Below, in pieces: positions 50,688 through 57,932 of a DNA stretch of 64,000 nt. Origin of the DNA: an uncultured Collinsella sp. Its GTDB lineage: Bacteria; Actinomycetota; Coriobacteriia; Coriobacteriales; Coriobacteriaceae. Position 1 is the first letter of the stretch. Each line of letters opens with the position of its first letter. Under the pieces are notes generated by a model. That model saw only the letters and a program-made list of their open reading frames with translations, did not search any database and was not told the origin of the DNA. The stretch lies in contig URAD01000002.1 of NCBI GenBank assembly GCA_900545745.1, positions 58,588-122,587 on the forward strand, written 5' to 3'. The position numbers and the translations under genes are program-made.

Positions 50688-51596
50688 ATGATCAAACTTG
50701 TGCTGACCGATATGGACGATACGCTGATTCCGGCTGGACATGACGGTGTCAGCGACTACGCCATTGAGGGTATTCATGCCATGCAGGCGGCGGGTCTGCA
50801 CTTTGGTCCGGTTTCGGGTCGTCAGCCGTCCGCGATGGGCTGGATGTTCAAAAATCGTTCCGAGTGCTTTTCGACTGGCGCGTTCTGTAACGGCCAGGTG
50901 ATGTTTGTCGACGGCGAAGTAGTCGCCTCGCGCGCAATCGACAACGATGCCCTGATGCGTTTGGCTGACTATCTGGAGCAAGAGACCGACGATACATTTC
51001 TAAAAGTCTATAGCCTGGGCGATGACTTTTGGGGCAACGATGCCTACTGCGTGACGAGCGATCCCGAGCGTGTGTGTCGCGCTATGGAGTCGGGCGGCAA
51101 TGCGTGGCTCAAAGGCGAAGAGGCTCCGTGCCGTCCCGTCGTCGATGATGCGACGGTGTTTAAGGCGAATATCTGGAGTGCCCGTTCGCGTGAGGAGCTC
51201 GCGGAGTTACGCGAGCGCGTTGCCTCTGAGGTGCCGGAAATCTCGCTTGTGTTTCCCAACAACCGCGTGCGCCTGTTTGACATCCTTCCGGCTGGTTGGG
51301 ACAAGGGCTGCGCTGCGCTGGAGCTGGCGCGCGCTATGGGCATGACGCCCGACGAGGTGGCCGTATTTGGCGATTCCGATAACGATTTGCCCATGATCGA
51401 TGCCGTTCCCAACTCCGTTGCAGTCGCTAATGCCAACGAGGTCGTCACGGCGGCGGCGCGCTGGCATATCGGCGCTGCGGCAGATGATGCGGTCGCCGGG
51501 GCTCTGCATCAGATTGCCGCCTGCGCCGCGACGGGGGAGATGCCGTCGTTTATGCGCCAGGTGGACGCGGCGGGTCTTGGCGCCACGAACGTCTAG
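50688..51596 (+). CDS. HAD-superfamily phosphatase, Cof type
   Basis: A 302-aa HAD hydrolase with the type IIB cap: motif I LVLTDMDDTLIP, motif II near GPVSGRQPSAMGW, motif IV VAVFGDSDNDLPMIDAV. Such enzymes dephosphorylate sugar phosphates, FMN or similar; the substrate is not predictable. The start is ATG 50688 after ACGGGGGG. A TACAAT -10 lies about 30 bases upstream. The LysR gene begins 10 bases after the stop codon, so the two are probably co-transcribed. Confidence 0.9.
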   Translation: MIKLVLTDMDDTLIPAGHDGVSDYAIEGIHAMQAAGLHFGPVSGRQPSAMGWMFKNRSECFSTGAFCNGQVMFVDGEVVASRAIDNDALMRLADYLEQETDDTFLKVYSLGDDFWGNDAYCVTSDPERVCRAMESGGNAWLKGEEAPCRPVVDDATVFKANIWSARSREELAELRERVASEVPEISLVFPNNRVRLFDILPAGWDKGCAALELARAMGMTPDEVAVFGDSDNDLPMIDAVPNSVAVANANEVVTAAARWHIGAAADDAVAGALHQIAACAATGEMPSFMRQVDAAGLGATNV

Positions 51597-51606
51597 GGAG
51601 AACGTC

Positions 51607-52503
51607 ATGAAGCTTCAGCAGCTTAGGTATGTTGTTAAGGTTGCCGAATGCGGCAGCATCACCGAGGCCTCGCGTCGGCTCTTTGTGTCGCAGCCTTCGA
51701 TTACCGCGTCGATCCGCGATCTCGAAAACGAGATGGGTGTGCACATCTTTGAGCGCACCAACAAGGGCGTCATTGTGTCCGAGGAAGGCGAGACCTTCTT
51801 GGGCTACGCGCGTCAGGTACTCGACCAGGCCGACCTACTCGAGGGCAAGTACAAGGGCGCATCCGAGCAGGTGCCGCACTTTAGTGTGAGCTGCCAGCAT
51901 TATTCCTTTGCCGTTAACGCGTTTGTCGATGTAATCCGCGAGTTCGATGCCGCGCGTTACGACTTTACCCTGCGCGAGGAGCAGACCCACGAGATTATCG
52001 AGGATGTCGCGCATATGAAAAGCGAACTGGGCATCCTGTACTTATCCGAGCATAACCGCGAGGTCATCGAGCGCATGCTGGCGGCCAACGAGCTCGTGTT
52101 CGAAGGACTCTTCTGCGCCGCGCCGCATGTCTTCGTGTGCGCCGACCATCCGCTGGCGGGCCGCTCCAGCGTGACGCTCGAGGACTTGGAAGACTACCCG
52201 TTCCTGTCCTATGAGCAGGGCAGCTATAACTCGTTTTATTATTCCGAGGAGCTGACCTCGACCTTTGAGCGTCGCAAGAATATTCGCGTGCGTGACCGTG
52301 CGACGCTGTTCAACCTAGCTATGGGCCTTAACGGTTACACGGTGTGTTCGGGCGTGATCAGCCATGAACTTAACGGCCCCGGTATTATCTCGATTCCGCT
52401 CGATGTGGACGAGTATATGGAGATTGGCATTATCACGCGCAAAAATACGACGCTCACGCGCTATGGGCAGGCCTATATCGACGCGATTCGTCAGCATATT
52501 TAG
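51607..52503 (+). CDS. LysR-family regulator upstream of a MetE-like gene
   Basis: A 298-aa LysR protein: N-terminal HTH (LQQLRYVVKVAECGSITEAS, RLFVSQPSITASIRDLEN) and an effector domain from about residue 92 (FSVSCQHYSFAVNAF). It most resembles CysL/CbbR-like LTTRs by layout. AGGGAG precedes ATG 51607. The MetE-like gene follows on the same strand after a 150-bp AT-rich gap, which probably carries its target promoter. A sulfur-related signal is a contextual guess. Confidence 0.88.
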   Translation: MKLQQLRYVVKVAECGSITEASRRLFVSQPSITASIRDLENEMGVHIFERTNKGVIVSEEGETFLGYARQVLDQADLLEGKYKGASEQVPHFSVSCQHYSFAVNAFVDVIREFDAARYDFTLREEQTHEIIEDVAHMKSELGILYLSEHNREVIERMLAANELVFEGLFCAAPHVFVCADHPLAGRSSVTLEDLEDYPFLSYEQGSYNSFYYSEELTSTFERRKNIRVRDRATLFNLAMGLNGYTVCSGVISHELNGPGIISIPLDVDEYMEIGIITRKNTTLTRYGQAYIDAIRQHI

Positions 52504-52655
52504 CTCACTTCGAGATATCCATGTGAGACTGAGTCCCGCTGTTGCTCGGTATAGAAAAAACTAATAACAAACCTATATAAACATATATTTTACGATGACC
52601 ACATGAGCGCCCATACTCTGTCTCGATAAAGCAGCCAATGCAAAGGGAGATATCT

Positions 52656-53789
52656 ATGAGCACTTCGATTCAACCGAACGCGCCGTTTCGCGCCGATATC
52701 GTCGGCAGTTTTCTTCGTCCGCAGGCCGTGAAGGACGCCCGTGCCGCCTACGCCGCGGGCAAACTCGACGCCGCCGGTCTTAAGGCCGTCGAGGATGAGG
52801 CCATTCGCGACCTGGTGGACAAGCAAAAGGCCGCCGGCCTGCAGGTGATTACCGATGGCGAGTTTCGCCGCAGCTACTGGCACCTCGACTTTATGTGGGG
52901 ACTCAACGGCATTGAACGCCGTGCCTCACGTACGGGCTATATGTTCCACGACGAGGAGACCACGGCCGATACCGCCGTGGTGACCGGCCCCATCAGCGGC
53001 GTGAACCACCCCTTCGTCGAGCACTTTAAGTTTGTCAAGGCACTTGAGGGCGAGGGCCACGTTGCACGCCAGACCATCCCGGCGCCGATCCAGGCGTTCT
53101 CTGAGGTCACGCTCGATCGCTGCGACGGCCAGCAGGAGAGCCTGCGTGCCGTCTATAAGACCGATGAGGAACTTGCCGACGCCATTGCAGCCGCTTATCG
53201 CACGGTGATCGCCGACCTGTACGCAGCAGGCTGCCGCAACATCCAGTTTGATGACTGCACCTGGGGCATCTATTGCGATACCGACTTTGTGTCCAAGACC
53301 GGCATGAGCCCGGTTGACCTGCAAAAGGTGTCCGAGCTGGGCGTGGCACTCAACAACGCCGCCATCGAGGGCAAGCCCGACGATCTGGTCATCAACACGC
53401 ACGTGTGCCGCGGCAACTATCACTCCACGTATGCCTTCGAGGGTGGTTACGATCCCATTGCACCGTACCTGTTTGCGCACGAGGATGTCGACGCGTTCTA
53501 CCTTGAGTTCGATACGCCGCGCGCCGGTGGCTTTGAGCCGCTCAAGTATGTTGCTCCCGGCAAGAAGGTCGTGCTGGGCTTGGTAACCACCAAGGCGGCA
53601 GAGCTCGAGAACGAGGATGTTATCGTCGAGCGCATCCGCGAAGCCGCAAAGTACGTGCCGCTCGAGAATCTGTACCTGTCGCCCCAGTGCGGCTTTGCCA
53701 GCTGCGAGATTGGCAACAAGCTGACCGAGGACGAGCAGTGGGCAAAGATCGCGCTGGTCAAGCGCATTGCCGAGCGCGTTTGGAAGTAA
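52656..53789 (+). CDS. MetE C-terminal-like methyltransferase (YxjG/YxjH type)
   Basis: A 377-aa cobalamin-independent methionine-synthase-like protein covering only the catalytic barrel. Seen: RADIVGSFLRPQAVKDAR, GEFRRSYWHLDFMWG, QFDDCTWGIY, NTHVCRGNY (zinc-ligand region), FYLEFDTPRAGGFEPL and LYLSPQCGFASCEIGN (distal Cys ligand). It transfers a methyl group to homocysteine or a related thiol; short forms may use other methyl donors. AAAGGGAG precedes ATG 52656. It is likely controlled by the LysR gene upstream. Confidence 0.9.
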   Translation: MSTSIQPNAPFRADIVGSFLRPQAVKDARAAYAAGKLDAAGLKAVEDEAIRDLVDKQKAAGLQVITDGEFRRSYWHLDFMWGLNGIERRASRTGYMFHDEETTADTAVVTGPISGVNHPFVEHFKFVKALEGEGHVARQTIPAPIQAFSEVTLDRCDGQQESLRAVYKTDEELADAIAAAYRTVIADLYAAGCRNIQFDDCTWGIYCDTDFVSKTGMSPVDLQKVSELGVALNNAAIEGKPDDLVINTHVCRGNYHSTYAFEGGYDPIAPYLFAHEDVDAFYLEFDTPRAGGFEPLKYVAPGKKVVLGLVTTKAAELENEDVIVERIREAAKYVPLENLYLSPQCGFASCEIGNKLTEDEQWAKIALVKRIAERVWK

Positions 53790-53912
53790 CGTTACCGTTC
53801 GCAGGTGACGGCGCGTGCGAGACATGGCGTATCACGTACAATGGTTCGAATCGTATCGTTCGGGCAGGTTATCCGATATGCCTGATCGCCCTTCCATCAT
53901 GAAAGGACATCC

Positions 53913-53966
53913 ATGTCCCAGTCCTCGACGCCCGCCGTATCTGAACTCGAGGAGACTGTCGAATAG
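53913..53966 (+). pseudogene. 17-codon ORF with full expression signals, probable gene remnant or leader
   Basis: A TACAAT -10 (near 53834), then GAAAGGA and ATG 53913 open a 17-residue frame (MSQSSTPAVSELEETVE) to TAG 53966. A terminator follows 22 bases later. The signals look like those of a real gene while the product is tiny. It may be the 5' end of a deleted gene or a short peptide. Confidence 0.4.
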
Positions 53967-53987
53967 TAGTTGTGTTCAGCTAAATCA

Positions 53988-54029
53988 AAAAATGGCGTCC
54001 ATGCGTATGTACGCGTGGACGCCATTTTT
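53988..54029. terminator. Bidirectional rho-independent terminator
   Basis: AAAAATGGCGTCC and GGACGCCATTTTT arms, extended by ATGCGT/ACGCGT, with A- and T-runs on the two sides. It serves the short ORF and the convergent esterase gene. Confidence 0.9.
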
Positions 54030-54693
54030 AATGCGTCAGTATCCAGTGGATGCCGCGCGCCATGCGCAGGTCAGTTTGGGCAAAGTGATTGCCGGGGTTG
54101 AGCTCCAGCGTTGTTGGAATGTCACGCTCGATAAACAGCTCTTCCATCGCACGCGTATCGTCGAGTACGTGCCGCATCATGCGGTTGGGCGTCTTGGTTT
54201 CCTTTTTACCGAGCGACAGATAGGCGGCGTCGGGCGTGGCTGTCATCGTGCGCTCGCGCGCGTAGTCGATAAAGCCGGGGAACCACAGCGACCCCGATGC
54301 ACTTGCCGCGCGCTCAAAGACATCTGTTTGCCAAAGTGCCCACAGTGAAAAAAGACCCGCCAACGAGTAGCCGGCAATGCCGCGCCAGGTGGGCGGGCAG
54401 GGAAGTGATGATTCGGCCTCTGGGATTATCTGATTCAGCAGCTCATCGAGAAACTCAGACGCCTGTCCGCCAAAGGGCTCGGCATCTCGTATAGTTCCGT
54501 CGCATTCCCAGGGGCTCAGCTCGCGATTCCAATCGAGTCCTCCAATGGCGGCAAGGGTGAAGGGCGGGCAGTCGAGCTCTCGGCAGCGCTCGTAGACTTC
54601 ACTACCGTCGCCCATAACCACGGGAAGGTAGATGACGGGCGCGCCTTCCACACACTCTGAATAAACGGTTATCTGCTTATGATGCGCTTCCAA
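54028..54693 (-). CDS. Alpha/beta-hydrolase, putative esterase
   Basis: A 221-aa alpha/beta-hydrolase of the esterase D/Fes-like type: nucleophile elbow GIAGYSLAGLFSLWAL (GxSxxG), aspartate region near SLGKKETKTPNR, and C-terminal His in ELNPGNHFAQTD. The frame stays open to GTG 54741. A GACAAT -10-like hexamer just inside it would start transcription downstream of that codon, so TTG 54693 after GAGAGAAG is preferred; the start is uncertain. No signal peptide is seen. The substrate is unknown. Confidence 0.75.
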   Translation of the reverse strand: MEAHHKQITVYSECVEGAPVIYLPVVMGDGSEVYERCRELDCPPFTLAAIGGLDWNRELSPWECDGTIRDAEPFGGQASEFLDELLNQIIPEAESSLPCPPTWRGIAGYSLAGLFSLWALWQTDVFERAASASGSLWFPGFIDYARERTMTATPDAAYLSLGKKETKTPNRMMRHVLDDTRAMEELFIERDIPTTLELNPGNHFAQTDLRMARGIHWILTH

Positions 54694-54762
54694 GGCAGGC
54701 TTCTCTCGGTGTTGTGATATTGACAGCCTCAATTGTCGCACGCTGGCGCGGGGGCAGACGCT

Positions 54763-54803
54763 AAAAGAAAGGCGCGGAGCCGCTCGATGCGACTCCGCGC
54801 CTT
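54763..54803 (-). terminator. Terminator of the purine-permease gene
   Basis: Minus strand: AAGGCGCGGAG and CTCCGCGCCTT arms followed by TCTTTTAG. Confidence 0.85.
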
Positions 54804-54830
54804 GATGTTCTGCTTTAGCAGACTATGCCG

Positions 54831-56141
54831 TTACGCCACGAAGAAGTAGACGAGGAAGGCAAGGGCTGCGATCCACATGAGCGGCTTGATCTTGGAGGCC
54901 TCGCCCTTAAAGAGCGCGACGATCACGTAGGCGATAAAGCCCAGGCCAATGCCGGCAGAGATGGAGTAGGTGAAGGGCACGCCGGCGACGATCATGAACG
55001 CCGGGAAACCCTGCGACACGTCGGACCAGTCGATCTCGGAGGCTTCGCTCATCATGAGGTAGCCGACGTAGACCAGAGCACCGCAGGTGGCGGCGCTGGA
55101 AACGATGGTGACGATGGGGGAGAAGAACGCGGCGAGAATGAACAGCACGCCGGTGGTGACGGAGGTGAGGCCCGTGCGGCCACCGTCGGCGGCGCCGGAA
55201 GTGGACTCGACGAAGGTGGTGATGGAGGAGACGCCCATGAAACCGCCCACAGCAGCGGCGGCGGAGTCGACGATCAGGATCTCCTTGATATTCTCGACGT
55301 TGCCGTCGTCGGTGAGGAACTCGCCCTGCTTGGCCACGGCCATCGCGGTGCCCATGGTGTCGAAGAAGTCACTCATGAGCAGCGAGAACGAGATGACGAG
55401 GAGCGTGGGGTCGGTAAGGACCTTGACGATGGCGGGCACGCCGCCGGCGTCGGCGATGGGGCCACCGATGCTCGAGAAGTCGAGCGGGGCGATGATACCG
55501 GTCGGAGCATGGGTCACACCTAGGGGGATACCGGCGATGACGGCGACGACGATGCCGATGAGCAGCGAGCCGGGGACGTTGCGGCAGGCGAGGGCGACTG
55601 TCACCAGGATGGAGATGATGCCGACGATGAAGGTGGGGGAGGTGATGTCGCCCAGACCGACGAGTGTACCGGCGCCAGCGGTGATAATGCCGGCATCGCA
55701 CAGGCCAATCATGGCGATGAACAGGCCCAGACCCACCGAGATGGCGTGACGCAGGACAACCGGGATGGCGTCCATGATGGCCTCGCGCAGGCCACAAAGC
55801 ACGAGCAGCAAGATGACGATACCCTCGAGGAAGATGACGCTCATGGCCACGTGCCAGTCACCGCCGCAGACGGTGGTGGTGATTCCAGCGATCATCGCGT
55901 TGACGCCTAAGCCCGACGCGCAGGCGAGCGGGCGGTTAGCGAAGATGCCCATGCAGATGGTCATGATGCCAGCGCCCAGACAGGTGGCGCAGGCGAGCGC
56001 TCCCGCATCGATGCCAGCGCCCGAGAGCACTGCGGGGTTGACGGCGATGATGTAGGCCATCGCCAGGAATGTTGTCAGTCCAGCGCGAAGTTCGGTCCCG
56101 ATTGTGGACTTGCGCTCACTGACGTGAAATAGTTCGTCCAT
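54831..56141 (-). CDS. NCS2-family (AzgA-like) purine permease
   Basis: A 436-aa protein with about 12-14 membrane segments of the nucleobase-cation symporter-2 AzgA/GhxP branch. Seen: AGLTTFLAMAYIIAVNPAVL, GLGVNAMIAG, SDFFDTMGTAMAVAKQ and GVSSITTFVESTSGAADGGR, all typical of adenine/guanine/hypoxanthine permeases. The start is ATG 56141 with GGAAAGGG. No purine riboswitch is visible in the leader. It is monocistronic with its own terminator. Confidence 0.92.
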   Translation of the reverse strand: MDELFHVSERKSTIGTELRAGLTTFLAMAYIIAVNPAVLSGAGIDAGALACATCLGAGIMTICMGIFANRPLACASGLGVNAMIAGITTTVCGGDWHVAMSVIFLEGIVILLLVLCGLREAIMDAIPVVLRHAISVGLGLFIAMIGLCDAGIITAGAGTLVGLGDITSPTFIVGIISILVTVALACRNVPGSLLIGIVVAVIAGIPLGVTHAPTGIIAPLDFSSIGGPIADAGGVPAIVKVLTDPTLLVISFSLLMSDFFDTMGTAMAVAKQGEFLTDDGNVENIKEILIVDSAAAAVGGFMGVSSITTFVESTSGAADGGRTGLTSVTTGVLFILAAFFSPIVTIVSSAATCGALVYVGYLMMSEASEIDWSDVSQGFPAFMIVAGVPFTYSISAGIGLGFIAYVIVALFKGEASKIKPLMWIAALAFLVYFFVA

Positions 56142-56334
56142 GCATACCCTTTCCTTGTTCGGCCCCGAGTTTAGGCCGATTGACACGAACTCACCCACTA
56201 TAGCCCCTTTACGACGCTGTTGTTCCTCGCATGTTGATGTTCGGCGCTTTGTAGCAGACGGACGGTATTTTTCGCATGAAAATGTGTGGGTACCGTATAC
56301 TTAAGCGGTTACAACGACCCCTATGGAGGAACGT

Positions 56335-56754
56335 ATGATTAAAGAGCTTTGCCACGACGAGGCTATCCTGTCCCAGCGTTGCGAGGTTGCGACCGTCGAG
56401 GACGAGTCGGTTGCTCAGGACCTGATCGATACCATCAAGTCGCTCGACGATGCCGGCTGCCTTGCCGCTAACCAGATTGGCGTTACCAAGAAGGTCTGCG
56501 TCTACCTGGACGACGCCGGCGAGCCCCACGTGCTCTACAACCCCCGTCTGGTGTTTGGCCTGGGTGCCAGCAAGATGGAGGAGAGCTGCCTGACGCACGA
56601 GGAGGTCACCAAGTCCACGCGCTATATCAAGTGCAAGGTCGCTTATGACGTGATCGTCGACGGCAAGATGCGCGAGCGCAAGCAGGACTTTGTGGGCTTC
56701 GAGGCGCAGATGATTCAACACATGATTGACCACTGTCTTGGAAAGTTGGTCTAA
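56335..56754 (+). CDS. Peptide-deformylase-like protein with altered active site
   Basis: A 139-aa short deformylase-fold protein. Motif 1 is GCLAANQIG (41-49), close to GxGLAAxQ. Motif 2 is EESCLT (82-87) for EGCLS, keeping the metal-binding Cys85. Motif 3 is QHMIDH (128-133), where the canonical HExxH glutamate is Met130. The three metal ligands remain (Cys85, His129, His133) but the catalytic Glu is lost, so normal deformylase activity is doubtful. TGGAGGA precedes ATG 56335. A TATACT -10 lies at 56296. Confidence 0.85.
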   Translation: MIKELCHDEAILSQRCEVATVEDESVAQDLIDTIKSLDDAGCLAANQIGVTKKVCVYLDDAGEPHVLYNPRLVFGLGASKMEESCLTHEEVTKSTRYIKCKVAYDVIVDGKMRERKQDFVGFEAQMIQHMIDHCLGKLV

Positions 56755-56786
56755 GGGGACCAAAGCACCGCACTTCGTCTCTTTTG

Positions 56787-56823
56787 GCCCGGGCATGACA
56801 TTGTTGTCATGTCCGGGCTTTTG
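56787..56823 (+). terminator. Rho-independent terminator after the deformylase-like gene
   Basis: GCCCGGGCATGACA and TGTCATGTCCGGGC arms with a 4-base loop and TTTTGTG. Confidence 0.9.
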
Positions 56824-56885
56824 TGTTTAGCGCCTTTTTGTTTGGAGACAATGAAATTAGCAAGAACGTAAAGCTAGGAGGCGCT

Positions 56886-57851
56886 ATGTGTACGAGTATT
56901 CGATTTACCGATAATTCTGGCCACATGTATCTGGGCCGCAATCTCGACTGGAGCTTTGACTACGGCCAACAGGTTCGCGTGATGCCGCGCGGGTTTCACA
57001 TTCCGTATTCGTTTATCGACGACGCGACAGCGGCGCACGCGGTGATCGGTATGTGCATCGATTACAGGAACTACCCTATGTTTTTCGATTGCGGCAACGA
57101 TGCGGGCCTCGCCGTGGCGGGTCTCAATTTCCCGGGTTATGCCGAGTATGCCGAGGACCCTGTCGACGGCAAGACCAATATCGCGGCCTATGAGTTTCCC
57201 CTGTGGGTGGCAGCGACGTTCTCGACGGTCGATGAGGTCGAGGCCGCGCTGCGCGACACGGTGATTGTCGCCAAATCTGCCGGAGAGGGGCTGGGCGTGT
57301 CGCTGCTCCATTGGATTATCGGCGACAGCCAGCGCAGCATCGTGGTCGAGATGATGGCTGACGGCCTGCATGTATACGACGATCCGGTCGACACCCTTGC
57401 CAACCAGCCGACCTTCCCGTGGCACATGGAAAACCTGCGCACCTATATCACTGCCACAAGCGATTTTCCGCAGACGGCGACATGGCGTGGCGCCGAGCTC
57501 AAGCCCTATGGCGCGGGCGCCGGCATGCGCGGTATTCCGGGTGACTGCTATTCGCCGAGCCGTTTTGTAAAGGCGGCGTACCTCAATGCCAATTACCCGC
57601 AAAAGGAGAGCGAGATCGAAAACGTCGTCCGCATGTTCCGTTCACTTGAGGGCGTGGTGATGATTGAGGGGGCGTCCAGGATGGGCGATGGCAAGTTCGA
57701 GAAGACTATCTACACCGGATGCTTTAGCGCGCGCACGGGCAATTATTACTACGCGATGTATGATGATCCGTCGATTCGCTACGTGAGCCTGATGGATGCC
57801 GAGGGCGCAAGCCCCGATAGGCTCGTGGTTCCCGAGCCGCGTCGTTCGTAG
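56886..57851 (+). CDS. Bile salt hydrolase (choloylglycine hydrolase family)
   Basis: A 321-aa Ntn-hydrolase that cleaves glycine or taurine from conjugated bile acids. The initiator Met is followed by the catalytic Cys2 (MCTSIRF). The other active-site residues fall at expected places: Arg18 and Asp21 in GRNLDWS, Asn81 in AGLNFPGYAEY, Asn173 in LANQPTFPW, and Arg226 in GIPGDCYSPSRFVKAAY. These favour bile salt hydrolase over penicillin V acylase. There is no signal peptide. CTAGGAGG precedes ATG 56886. It is monocistronic, convergent with kup. Confidence 0.92.
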   Translation: MCTSIRFTDNSGHMYLGRNLDWSFDYGQQVRVMPRGFHIPYSFIDDATAAHAVIGMCIDYRNYPMFFDCGNDAGLAVAGLNFPGYAEYAEDPVDGKTNIAAYEFPLWVAATFSTVDEVEAALRDTVIVAKSAGEGLGVSLLHWIIGDSQRSIVVEMMADGLHVYDDPVDTLANQPTFPWHMENLRTYITATSDFPQTATWRGAELKPYGAGAGMRGIPGDCYSPSRFVKAAYLNANYPQKESEIENVVRMFRSLEGVVMIEGASRMGDGKFEKTIYTGCFSARTGNYYYAMYDDPSIRYVSLMDAEGASPDRLVVPEPRRS

Positions 57852-57874
57852 CTCACTGGTCCGTTGCGACATAA

Positions 57875-57910
57875 AACGGCCTCGCACCTCTTATGAGATG
57901 CGAGGCCGTT
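57875..57910. terminator. Terminator between bile salt hydrolase and kup
   Basis: AACGGCCTCGCACCTC and GAGATGCGAGGCCGTT arms (one mismatch) with a 4-base loop. Confidence 0.85.
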
Positions 57911-57932
57911 GTCGTCAATGGCTGGTGGCGTG

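Noticed and set aside
56142..56250. Purine riboswitch before the NCS2 permease
   Set aside because: No match to the three-way junction consensus in the leader, which is short.
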